Below are positions 17,691 to 25,562 of a stretch of DNA of 64,000 nucleotides, one piece after another (the stretch's first letter is position 1; each line of letters starts with the position of its first letter). Source of the stretch: Stappia sp. TSB10P1A (GTDB lineage Bacteria; Pseudomonadota; Alphaproteobacteria; Rhizobiales; Stappiaceae); contig NZ_FYAU01000036.1 of assembly GCF_900185725.1 (NCBI RefSeq), forward strand, positions 1 to 64,000, written 5' to 3'. The translations under genes and the position numbers were made by a program. Under the pieces are notes generated by a model. That model was given only the letters and a program-made list of their open reading frames with translations. It made no database searches and was not told the origin of the DNA.

Positions 17691-17974
17691 GGATGTCTCG
17701 GCAGTTGCGGGGATCGCGGCGAATTAATTCACGCAGCGTTTTCCTGTGCCGGGGGGATCGGCTCGCACGGCGCGCCATGCCTTACCGGCACCAATAAAAA
17801 ATATTCCATAATATATCTTATGCGAATTAGCGATGTGAGGGTTGGGATCGGGCAAAGGCTCGCCTCGCGCTCCCCCGGCTCGGCGCTGTCTGGCTGTTGC
17901 GAGCCGATATTGCCGTGCCGACGAACCGCCTGGGCAATCTGCCGGCCATGACGCTGCCCGATCAGCAGCGAAGC

Positions 17975-18517
17975 TCAGGCCGGCGTGCGCTCGTCAAGCC
18001 GCCGGTACATGTAGGTCGTGGCGTGCCGCGCTCGTCCGTCCGGGTCGAAGGCATAGTCCGGGATGGTGCCGGCGATCTCGAACCCGACGGAGGCATAGAG
18101 AGGCTCGGCGACGTCGCCGGTGCGCGTGTCGAGCGTCACCAGCGTCTTGCCGAGCTCGCGCGCACGCTCCAGAACACGGGTCATCAGCGCGCGGCCGATA
18201 CCGAGGCGTCGTGCCTGCGGATGGACGATCATCTTGGCGATCTCGCAGCGATGCGGCTGATTGGGCGGCATGGCCGTGAGAAGCTGCACGGTCCCGATAA
18301 GGGCGCCGTCGCGCCGCGCACCGAAAACCGTCCGGTGCCCGGCCTCTACTTCCGGACGCACAGTCTCCAGCCAGAACCGGGCGGCCTCGTGCGCGGACAC
18401 GGGCGCCATGAAGCTGATGGCCGCCCCGTCGGCGACACTGTCGATGAGAATGCGCGAGAGCGCGGCACTATTTGCTTCGATGGCGGGGCCATCGAGTTCG
18501 AGGATCTGCGTTTCCAT
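17975..18517 (-). CDS. GNAT-family N-acetyltransferase
   Basis: Acetyl-CoA-dependent acetyltransferase, 180 residues, substrate unknown. The acetyl-CoA pyrophosphate loop appears as ARRLGIGRALM, preceded by the beta4 strand CEIAKMIVHP and followed by LYASVGFE near the C-terminus. It begins 11 bases after the XRE-cupin regulator gene on the same strand, so the two form an operon. By analogy with other linked XRE-cupin regulators, the acetyltransferase may modify the small molecule that the cupin domain senses; this is inference. Confidence 0.85.
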   Translation of the reverse strand: METQILELDGPAIEANSAALSRILIDSVADGAAISFMAPVSAHEAARFWLETVRPEVEAGHRTVFGARRDGALIGTVQLLTAMPPNQPHRCEIAKMIVHPQARRLGIGRALMTRVLERARELGKTLVTLDTRTGDVAEPLYASVGFEIAGTIPDYAFDPDGRARHATTYMYRRLDERTPA

Positions 18518-18528
18518 ATGGGGAGCCC

Positions 18529-19086
18529 TCAGGCCAGCGCGATCAGGTAGCGCGCGGAGTGTTTGCCAGTTTCGAAGCTTGACGCCCCGAACAGCCGGTA
18601 GCGCAGGCAGTCGCCCGGCCGCAGCTCGTACCGTTCACCGTCGACGGTGAGCGTCAGCGCTCCGTCCAGCAGGACAAGGTGGTGTTCGTGCCCTGCAACA
18701 GCCGGTCGTTCATAGGAGATGCGCTGGTTGGGCGTGATCTCGCATTCGATCATTTCCAGCTTCAGGCCGCTGGCGGGCGGCGACACCGACCGGCGGACGA
18801 AACCGCCGTCCGGATCCGACCAGATGCCCTGCTCCGCGCGGCGAAGCAGCGGCGGAAACTCCGGCTCCAGCGGGGCCAGAAGCTGGGACAGCGGCAGGCC
18901 GAAGGCCGATGCCAGACGGCCGAGCGTCTCCGCCGTTGGGCTGACGTCCGCGTTCTCGATGCGGGAGAGTGTCGCCCTGCTGACCCCACTGCTGTCCGCA
19001 AGGTCCTGAAGCGTCAGGCCCCTCTCCGTTCTCAGCGACCGGAGATGGTCGGCCAGGGCTTGGTTCTGTCGTTCGTTTCCATCCAT
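18529..19086 (-). CDS. XRE-family regulator with C-terminal cupin sensor domain
   Basis: Transcription regulator of 185 residues. The helix-turn-helix is at about 10-65 (LTLQDLADSSGVSRATLSRIEN) and a cupin barrel at about 110-180 (GHEHHLVLLDGALTL, ELRPGDCLRY), the layout of SutR/PuuR-type regulators. The ATG at 19086 is chosen because the HTH begins directly after it and because a large palindrome covers this start. That position implies self-repression when the protein binds. The GNAT gene follows 11 bases downstream. Confidence 0.88.
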   Translation of the reverse strand: MDGNERQNQALADHLRSLRTERGLTLQDLADSSGVSRATLSRIENADVSPTAETLGRLASAFGLPLSQLLAPLEPEFPPLLRRAEQGIWSDPDGGFVRRSVSPPASGLKLEMIECEITPNQRISYERPAVAGHEHHLVLLDGALTLTVDGERYELRPGDCLRYRLFGASSFETGKHSARYLIALA

Positions 19087-19111
19087 ATTCGGGAATATAT
19101 CCCAAATATGG
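19083..19111. promoter_or_regulatory. 29-bp palindromic operator overlapping the XRE-cupin start
   Basis: CCATATTCGGGA (19083-19094), centre ATATA, then TCCCAAATATGG (19100-19111): the arms match at 11 of 12 positions. The site includes the start codon of the regulator and would block transcription or translation initiation. It is the most likely autoregulatory operator. Confidence 0.65.
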
Positions 19112-19156
19112 ACAAAGTCAATGGTTCCTGTTCGGCTGCGGGAAGGGCCTCCAGTC

Positions 19157-19624
19157 TCACGCCTCCCTGCCCTGTGCCTCGTCCCGTTCCAGAGCTCCCC
19201 TAATCTCCCGTGCAACCTCGGCCAGTTCCGCAGGCGGCGGGCTCGGGATCGCGGCGAAACTCAGCGTCTCCTCGCGGATGTAACGGCGCGAGGTAATGTC
19301 GGTCCCCTCCACCATCGGCACCAGATGCGCGTGGGCATGGGCGATGTCGCCGCCGGAAAACAGGAACGCCACGCGCGGAACGCCATAGAGCCGCTTCTGT
19401 ACGCGGGCGATCTTCTGGCCGAGCGCGAGAATGCCGGCGGCGAGATCTTCCGGCAGCATCTCGAAATAATCGTGGTGGGCACGCGGGATGATCTGCACAT
19501 GGCCGCGGCGGATCGGCCCGATGTCGAGGAAGGCAAGCAGGCGGTCGTCTTCGTGGACGACATGCGGGCGGATATCGCCGCGCGCGAACTTGCAGAACAG
19601 GCATTCCGATATCTTGTGAGTCAT
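19157..19624 (-). CDS. HIT-family nucleotide hydrolase/transferase
   Basis: A histidine-triad protein of 155 residues acting on nucleoside phosphoramidates or dinucleotides. The triad HAHAHLVPM is clear, and an N-terminal CLFCKFARGD supplies Cys pairs that bind zinc in some HIT proteins. The start at 19624 is chosen because GGAGGG lies upstream and the family begins near this residue; an upstream in-frame codon at 19666 would add 14 unlikely residues. It reads away from the BMP operon terminator. Confidence 0.9.
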   Translation of the reverse strand: MTHKISECLFCKFARGDIRPHVVHEDDRLLAFLDIGPIRRGHVQIIPRAHHDYFEMLPEDLAAGILALGQKIARVQKRLYGVPRVAFLFSGGDIAHAHAHLVPMVEGTDITSRRYIREETLSFAAIPSPPPAELAEVAREIRGALERDEAQGREA

Positions 19625-19710
19625 GTGGTCCACCGCCCTCCCGCCAACTCCAATTCCAAGGCGCATTCTATCGACGCGGAGCGCTGGCGCAGCAAGGCAC
19701 TTGTGCCTGC

Positions 19711-19746
19711 AAACGAAAAGGGCCGGAGGATTGCGCCCCCGGCCCT
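19711..19746 (-). terminator. Rho-independent terminator of the BMP/purine operon
   Basis: GGGCCGG (19720-19726) pairs with CCGGCCC (19739-19745). On the minus strand the stem is followed by TTTTCGTTT. It lies about 35 bp after the BMP gene stop. Confidence 0.8.
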
Positions 19747-19779
19747 CACCTTTCGCACAAGGCGAAACGCAGTGCAGCC

Positions 19780-20847
19780 TTACTGCGGCAACTGGTCGTC
19801 CAGACCCTTGACGTACCAGTTCATGCCGAGCAGGACGCCATCATCGAGGATGATGCCGTCGCCGACAGCCTCGCTGCCATCCTGCTTGTAGATCGGGCCG
19901 GTGAAGGGATGGAATTCGCCCGAGCGGATCTTCTCGGCCATCTCGGCCGCATCCTTGGCGACATCCTCCGGCACGTTGGTGTAGGGCGCCATCACCACCA
20001 TGTCGGCGGCAAAACCGCCCCAGACATCCTCGCTCGTCCAGGTGCCGTCGAGCACGGCCTGGACGCGGCGGATGTAATAGGCGCTCCAGTCGTCGACGAT
20101 GGCGGTGAGCTGGGCCTTCGGCGCGAAGGCGATCATGTCGGACGCCTGGCCGAAGCCGATCGCGCCGCGCTCCTCGGCCACCTGCAGCGGTGCCGGACTG
20201 TCTGTGTGCTGGGCAATGACGTCCGCGCCCTGGTCGAGCAGCGCCTTGGCGGCATCCGCCTCCTTGCCCGGATCATACCAGGTGTTGACCCAGACGACCT
20301 TGATCTTGAAGTCCGGGTTCACCGACTGCGCGCCGAGCATGAAGGAGTTGATGCCGCGCACCACTTCCGGGATCGGGAAGGAGGCGATGTAGCCGGCGGT
20401 GCCGGTCTTCGACATCTTCGCCGCCATCTGCCCGATCACGTAACGGCCTTCATAGAAGCGGGCCGAATAGATGGAGACGTTGTCGGCGCGCTTGTAGCCG
20501 GTGGCGTGCTCGAACTTCACGTCCGGGAACTTCTGGGCGACCTTCAGCGTCGGGTTCATGAAGCCGAAGGACGTGGTGAAGATGAGCCCTGCCCCGTCGC
20601 GCGCGAGGCGCTCGATGGCGCGCTCCGCATCCGGACCTTCCGAAACGTTCTCGATATAGACGGTCTCGACCTTGTCGCCGAACTCCTTCTCGATGGCGAG
20701 ACGGCCCTGGTTGTGCTGGTAGGACCAGCCATGATCACCGATCGGGCCGACATAGATGAAACCGATCTTCAGCTTGTCGGCCGCCTCGGCACCGATCACG
20801 CCGAAGCCGAGCAGCGCGGCCGCCGCCAACCCCAGTATTTTCTTCAT
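19780..20847 (-). CDS. BMP-family nucleoside/purine ABC transporter substrate-binding protein
   Basis: Periplasmic binding protein of the BmpA/PnrA class, which bind purine nucleosides or related compounds. A type I signal peptide (MKKILGLAAAALLGFGVIG) is followed by KIGFIYVGPIGDHGWSYQHN, the ligand-stacking N-terminal motif of the family, and later GFGQASDM and DDWSAYY. I see no lipobox. It is the last gene of a same-strand series with two permeases and an ATPase, and sits beside xdhABC and uraH. That context points to purine bases or nucleosides as substrate (inference). Confidence 0.9.
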   Translation of the reverse strand: MKKILGLAAAALLGFGVIGAEAADKLKIGFIYVGPIGDHGWSYQHNQGRLAIEKEFGDKVETVYIENVSEGPDAERAIERLARDGAGLIFTTSFGFMNPTLKVAQKFPDVKFEHATGYKRADNVSIYSARFYEGRYVIGQMAAKMSKTGTAGYIASFPIPEVVRGINSFMLGAQSVNPDFKIKVVWVNTWYDPGKEADAAKALLDQGADVIAQHTDSPAPLQVAEERGAIGFGQASDMIAFAPKAQLTAIVDDWSAYYIRRVQAVLDGTWTSEDVWGGFAADMVVMAPYTNVPEDVAKDAAEMAEKIRSGEFHPFTGPIYKQDGSEAVGDGIILDDGVLLGMNWYVKGLDDQLPQ

Positions 20848-20951
20848 TTCCTGCTCCTGTCCCCTGTTTCAGCCCCGCCGGACGTTTGCCGGCTGTCAAT
20901 ATGGCAGGCGGCGGATGGGGCTGCCCCGTCCCGCGCCCGCTGTTCAGCGCA

Positions 20952-21872
20952 TCACCGGTCCGGCACGAACGGCCTGCCGAGGCAGGCCGGCGTGTTGATA
21001 CGGGTCAGGATACGGTTTCGCGAGATGATCACAAGCACGGCAATCGTCGCAGCATAGGGCAGAGCCGAGAGGAACTGCGAGGGAATGCCGAACCCGTGCG
21101 CCTGCGCATGAAACTGCATGATTCCGACCGCGCCGAACAGATAGGCGCCGGCCAGCAGCCGCAACGGCCGCCAGGTGGCGAAGACGACGAGCGCCAGCGC
21201 GATCCAGCCGCGCCCGGCTGTCATGCCCTCGATCCATTGCGGCGTGTAGGCCAGCGACAGATAGCCGCCGGCAAGCCCGGCACAGGCGCCGCCAAACAGC
21301 ACCGCGAGGTAGCGCACCTTGCGTACCGAGACCCCGAGCGCATGGGCCGAGCCGTGGTTGTCGCCGACCGCGCGGATGACGAGCCCCACCCGGGTGTGAA
21401 ACAGCACATAGGTGACGGCGGCGACAAGCGCCAAGGATATGTAGACCAAGAGGTCCTGACCGAACAGGATCCGCCCGACCACCGGCAGATCGCTCAGCAC
21501 CGGAATGTCGATCGCCTGCAGCCGGACGCCCGGCCGGCCGACAAAGGCCTCGCCGATCATCCCGGCAAGACCGAGGCCGAGCAGCGTCAGCGCCAGACCC
21601 GTCGCCACCTGATTGGCAACGAGGTGGATCGTCAGGAAGCCGAACAGGAGGGCCAGCGTCATGCCGGCAAGCATCGCGCACAGGGCGCCGGCATAGGGAG
21701 AGCCGGTCGCCTGGGCGGCGGCAAAGCCCATCACCGCGCCGAGGATCATCATGCCCTCGACGCCGAGGTTGAGGACACCCGAGCGCTCCACCACCAACTC
21801 GCCGATGGCGGCCAGCAGCAGCGGCGTCGCGGCGGTGATAACGGTCAGGAGGATGGCTTCGAACATGCCCAT
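20952..21872 (-). CDS. BMP-type ABC transporter permease
   Basis: Inner-membrane permease of the branched-chain-amino-acid/simple-sugar transporter fold (YufQ/NupC-like), 306 residues with about eight hydrophobic segments. Family motifs include LNLGVEGMMILGA and RAVGDNHGSAHALGVS, a loop that contacts the ATPase. It starts one base after the neighbouring permease stop and pairs with it as a heterodimer. Confidence 0.9.
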   Translation of the reverse strand: MGMFEAILLTVITAATPLLLAAIGELVVERSGVLNLGVEGMMILGAVMGFAAAQATGSPYAGALCAMLAGMTLALLFGFLTIHLVANQVATGLALTLLGLGLAGMIGEAFVGRPGVRLQAIDIPVLSDLPVVGRILFGQDLLVYISLALVAAVTYVLFHTRVGLVIRAVGDNHGSAHALGVSVRKVRYLAVLFGGACAGLAGGYLSLAYTPQWIEGMTAGRGWIALALVVFATWRPLRLLAGAYLFGAVGIMQFHAQAHGFGIPSQFLSALPYAATIAVLVIISRNRILTRINTPACLGRPFVPDR

Positions 21873-21873
21873 G

Positions 21874-22953
21874 TCAGGCCCCCTTCCCCGTCGCCGCCGG
21901 CCCGCCGAGCCGGATGCGGTAGAGTATCAGCGTGTCGCAGGCCAGCACGTAGAACAGCAGCATCCCCTGGAACACGCGGGTGGTCTTGTCGGAGATGCCG
22001 AGCGCCACCTGGGCCGCCTCGCCGCCCAGATAGGACAGCGCCAGCAGCAGCCCCGAGAACAGGATGCCGATCGGGTTCAGCCGTCCGAGAAAGGCCACGA
22101 TGATCGCCGTGAAGCCGTAACCGGGGGAAATCACCGGTGTGAGCTGGTTGATCGAGCCCGACACTTCGCTGATGCCGGCAAGGCCGGCAAGGCCGCCCGC
22201 CAGCAGGAAGGCGAACCATACCATCCGGTTCTGCGAGAACCCGGCGAAGCGCCCTGCCCTCGGCGCCTGACCGAGGACGCGGATCTCGAAGCCCTTTCGC
22301 GTCTTCATCAGCACCACGGCAAGGGCCGCCACCGCGATCAGCGCGAAGATGGCGCCGACATGCATGCGCCCGTCGGCCAGCGCCGGCAGGGTCGCCGCAG
22401 CGGTGAACATACGGCTTTCGGGAAAGTTGAAACCGGCCGGATCGCGCCAGGGGCCGCGCACCAGCCAGTCGAGCAGAAGCTGCGCGATATAGACCAGCAT
22501 CAGGCTGGTGAGGATCTCGTTGGTGCCGAAGCGCACCTTGAGAAAGGCCGGGATCGCGGCCCAGGCCATGCCGCCGGCAACGCCCATCAGCAGCATCAGG
22601 GGCAGGGTCAGCGGGCTTTCGAAGCCCGCGAACAGGATCGGCAGGATCGAACCGGCGAGAGCTCCGGCCGTGAACTGCCCCTCGCCGCCGATGTTCCAGG
22701 TGTTGGAGAGGTAGCAGACGGCAAGGCCGACACCGATGAGGATCAGCGGCGTCGCCTTGACCACCAGTTCCTGCAGCGACCAGGACGCGGTCAGCGGATC
22801 GATGAAGAAGACATAGAGGGCGCGCGCCGGATTCTGCCCCAGCGCTGCGAACAATATCGCGCCGCTGACCAGCGTCAGGGCGAGTGCGATCACCGGCGAC
22901 AGCAGCGCCATCGCTGCCGAATGCTCGGCGCGCTTTTCCAGCTCAAGCCGCAT
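21874..22953 (-). CDS. BMP-type ABC transporter permease
   Basis: Second inner-membrane permease (YufP/NupB-like), 359 residues. It has a long N-terminal hydrophobic region, the NIGGEGQFTAGALAGS motif, and RVLGQAPRAGRFAGFS, the coupling-loop pattern of this family. Its start overlaps the end of the ATPase gene by about 10 bases. It forms the channel with the other permease. Confidence 0.9.
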   Translation of the reverse strand: MRLELEKRAEHSAAMALLSPVIALALTLVSGAILFAALGQNPARALYVFFIDPLTASWSLQELVVKATPLILIGVGLAVCYLSNTWNIGGEGQFTAGALAGSILPILFAGFESPLTLPLMLLMGVAGGMAWAAIPAFLKVRFGTNEILTSLMLVYIAQLLLDWLVRGPWRDPAGFNFPESRMFTAAATLPALADGRMHVGAIFALIAVAALAVVLMKTRKGFEIRVLGQAPRAGRFAGFSQNRMVWFAFLLAGGLAGLAGISEVSGSINQLTPVISPGYGFTAIIVAFLGRLNPIGILFSGLLLALSYLGGEAAQVALGISDKTTRVFQGMLLFYVLACDTLILYRIRLGGPAATGKGA

Positions 22954-24523
22954 GGGTCGCGCCTCCCTGCCGGTCTTCCATCCCGCCCATCAGCAGGCCG
23001 ATGCGCTCGCGCGTCATGGTCTCCGCCGGCTCCGCCTCCGACAGGTGGCCGCGCGAAATGACGGCGATCCGGTCGGCGATCTCGAAGATCTCGTCGAGAT
23101 CCTGGCTGATCACCAGCACCGCCGAGCCCTGCCGGCTGAGATCGATCAGTTCCTGGCGGATCAGTGCCGCCGCGCCGGCATCAACCCCCCAGGTCGGCTG
23201 GTTCACCACCAGCACGCCAGGTTGCCGGTCAAGTTCGCGGCCGATGACGAATTTCTGCAAGTTGCCGCCGGAGAGTGCCCGCGCCTCGGCATCGTCATGC
23301 GACATGCGCACGCCGAAATTGTTCTTGATGCGCTTTTCAAGCTCCCCGGCCCTGTCCGTATCGACGAAGCCGCCGCGCACGAGGCCGTCGCCGGTGGAAT
23401 GGCGCGTCAGGACGATGTTTTCCGACAGCCGCAAACCCGGCACGGCGCCGTGCCCGAGCCGCTCCTCCGGCACGAAGGCGGCTCCCGCCCGCCGACGCGC
23501 GGTGATGCCGCTGCGGCCGGCCGCCTGGCCGTCGATCTGGACGCTGCCGGAGGAGGACAGCCGCTCCCCGGAGACGAGATCGAAGAGTTCGCCCTGCCCA
23601 TTGCCGGCGATTCCGGCGATCGCCACCACCTCGCCGCCGCGGACCTGCAGGTCGACAGTGTCGATGGCAACGGAGAACGGTCCGTCCGCCGGCGCGGAAA
23701 GCCCCCGCAGCTCCAGCCGCACGGCACCGGCATCCGGGCGGGGGCCGCGCTTCAGGTCATGCACCGCGCTACCCACCATCATCCGGGCCAGCGAGGCGGC
23801 GGTCTCCCGTGCCGGGTCGCATTCGGAGATGACCTTGCCGTGCCGCATCACGGTGGCGTGGTGGCAGATCCGCTTCACCTCTTCCAGGCGGTGCGAGATG
23901 TAGAGGATCGCGCAGCCTTCAAGGGTCAGGCGCTCCAGCGTCAGGAACAACTGGTCGGCCTCCTGCGGCGTCAGCACCGAGGTAGGCTCATCCATGATGA
24001 TCAGTTGCGGTTCCTGCAGCAGGCAGCGGACGATCTCGATGCGCTGACGGATGCCGACGGGCAGGTCGGCGACGATCGCCTGCGGATCGAGCGTCAACCC
24101 GTAGTCGCGCGAGACCTCGCGGATGCGCGCCGACAACTCGCGCATCGCCGTGCCTCGTGGCAGCGCCAACGCGATGTTCTCCGCCACCGTCAGCGCCTCG
24201 AACAGGGAGAAGTGCTGAAACACCATGCCGATGCCCAGCTTGCGGGCCTCGGCCGGAGAGGCGATGGTCACCTCCCGTCCCTGCCAGTGCAGCGTGCCGC
24301 CATTGGGCTCGAGCGCACCGTAGAGGATCTTGACCAGCGTCGACTTGCCGGCGCCGTTCTCGCCGAGCAGGGCGTGGATCTCGCCGGCACGCAGGGCGAT
24401 CGAGACGTCGTCATTGGCAAGGATGTCGCCGAAGCGCTTGGTGATGCCGCGCGCCTCGAGCAGGATGTCGCCCTGCCGGTCACGGCCGATCGCCGGCGGG
24501 TCTGTCGGTGTCGTGGCTGTCAT
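22943..24523 (-). CDS. BMP-type ABC transporter ATPase (two fused cassettes)
   Basis: Tandem ABC ATPase of the YufO/NupA type, 526 residues. Cassette one has a good Walker A (GENGAGKST), signature-type region and Walker B (LIIMDEPTSVLT). Cassette two is degenerate in its Walker A (GIAGNGQGEL), as is normal in this family, but keeps the signature ALSGGNLQKF. The gene follows xdhC by 19 bases and overlaps the first permease. Confidence 0.92.
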   Translation of the reverse strand: MTATTPTDPPAIGRDRQGDILLEARGITKRFGDILANDDVSIALRAGEIHALLGENGAGKSTLVKILYGALEPNGGTLHWQGREVTIASPAEARKLGIGMVFQHFSLFEALTVAENIALALPRGTAMRELSARIREVSRDYGLTLDPQAIVADLPVGIRQRIEIVRCLLQEPQLIIMDEPTSVLTPQEADQLFLTLERLTLEGCAILYISHRLEEVKRICHHATVMRHGKVISECDPARETAASLARMMVGSAVHDLKRGPRPDAGAVRLELRGLSAPADGPFSVAIDTVDLQVRGGEVVAIAGIAGNGQGELFDLVSGERLSSSGSVQIDGQAAGRSGITARRRAGAAFVPEERLGHGAVPGLRLSENIVLTRHSTGDGLVRGGFVDTDRAGELEKRIKNNFGVRMSHDDAEARALSGGNLQKFVIGRELDRQPGVLVVNQPTWGVDAGAAALIRQELIDLSRQGSAVLVISQDLDEIFEIADRIAVISRGHLSEAEPAETMTRERIGLLMGGMEDRQGGATHAA

Positions 24524-24542
24524 CGCTTCCCCCGGCGCCTTA

Positions 24543-25562
24543 TCATACGAGCCTCATTCCCCCTGCAAGCCTACCGCCGTGTTTGTTGTGGAAAGCTCCC
24601 GCCTGCTCCCGGCGCAGCATCAGTTCGGCCGCGACAGAGACGGCGATGGCAGCCGGCTCCTTCGAGACGATCCCCGGAATGCCGATGGGGCAGCGGAAGC
24701 GACCGAGCGCCTCCGCGCTATGGCCGGCCGCCCGCAACCGCGAGACCATGCGCGCCGCCTTGGTGGCGCTGCCGATCATGCCGACGCCGCCGATGCCGGG
24801 CGCCCGCAGCGCCGCGTCGGCGATCGCAAGATCAAGCGCGTGGTCATGGGTCATGATCAGGACTTCGGCCGGCACCGCGTCCGCTTGCGCGACCTCGCGA
24901 AAGATCGATGGCGGATCGGCGACATGGCGCGCCTCGACGCTGCGCGGTGCGTGCGCGGGGAAGGCGTTGGCACGGCTGTCGACCCAGGTGATGCGGAACG
25001 GCAGGCTGGCCAGCGCCAGCACGACCGCCCGTCCGACATGGCCGGCACCGAACAGCATCAGCCGGGTCTCTCCGGCGGTGAACCGCTCCTCCAGCAGCCC
25101 TGCCGACAGCGCCAGCGGCGCGTCGACCGTGTCTTCGCCGGCGACGATCTCGCGCGGGGCTACCTCCCCTTGCGCGCCGATGGCAGCCCGTGTCGCGAAG
25201 CCGCCGCGTTCGGCGAGTTCGGCGAGGCATCGGGCCTCGTCGAGCCGGGCGAGCGAAAAGCTCTCCACCGCCAGCGTCACCCGGCCGCCGCAGCACTGGC
25301 CGAGGTCGGGCCCCAGCGTGAAGGTGCGCAGCTTCAACAGGTCGGTCGAACTCTCGTCGCCGGCCTGCGCGGCTGCGATGGCGATGGCCTCGTATTCCAG
25401 CGTGCCGCCGCCGATGGTGCCGTGGAAGGACCCGTCCGGCGCCACCACCATGCGCGCGCCGATCTCGCGCGGGGCCGAGCCCTGCAGCGCCAGCACGCTG
25501 ACCATGGCGCAGCCGCCATGGCGTTGCAGCAGATCGCGAACGGCGCTCCAGGGGTTGCGCAT
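24543..25562 (-). CDS. xdhC: Xanthine dehydrogenase accessory protein XdhC
   Basis: Binds molybdenum cofactor, promotes its sulfuration and inserts it into XdhB. The N-terminal XdhC domain has GSAPREIGARM and GTIGGGTLEYE; the CCGG motif (GQCCGGRV) is the expected conserved Cys pair. A Rossmann-like C-terminal half follows (FGAGHVGRAV). The start overlaps the xdhB stop by one base. Confidence 0.92.
   Translation of the reverse strand: MRNPWSAVRDLLQRHGGCAMVSVLALQGSAPREIGARMVVAPDGSFHGTIGGGTLEYEAIAIAAAQAGDESSTDLLKLRTFTLGPDLGQCCGGRVTLAVESFSLARLDEARCLAELAERGGFATRAAIGAQGEVAPREIVAGEDTVDAPLALSAGLLEERFTAGETRLMLFGAGHVGRAVVLALASLPFRITWVDSRANAFPAHAPRSVEARHVADPPSIFREVAQADAVPAEVLIMTHDHALDLAIADAALRAPGIGGVGMIGSATKAARMVSRLRAAGHSAEALGRFRCPIGIPGIVSKEPAAIAVSVAAELMLRREQAGAFHNKHGGRLAGGMRLV

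Noticed and set aside
20848-20951. Possible purine riboswitch upstream of the BMP gene
   Set aside because: The spacer is only about 100 bases within a co-directional gene series and shows no purine-aptamer core or associated terminator.
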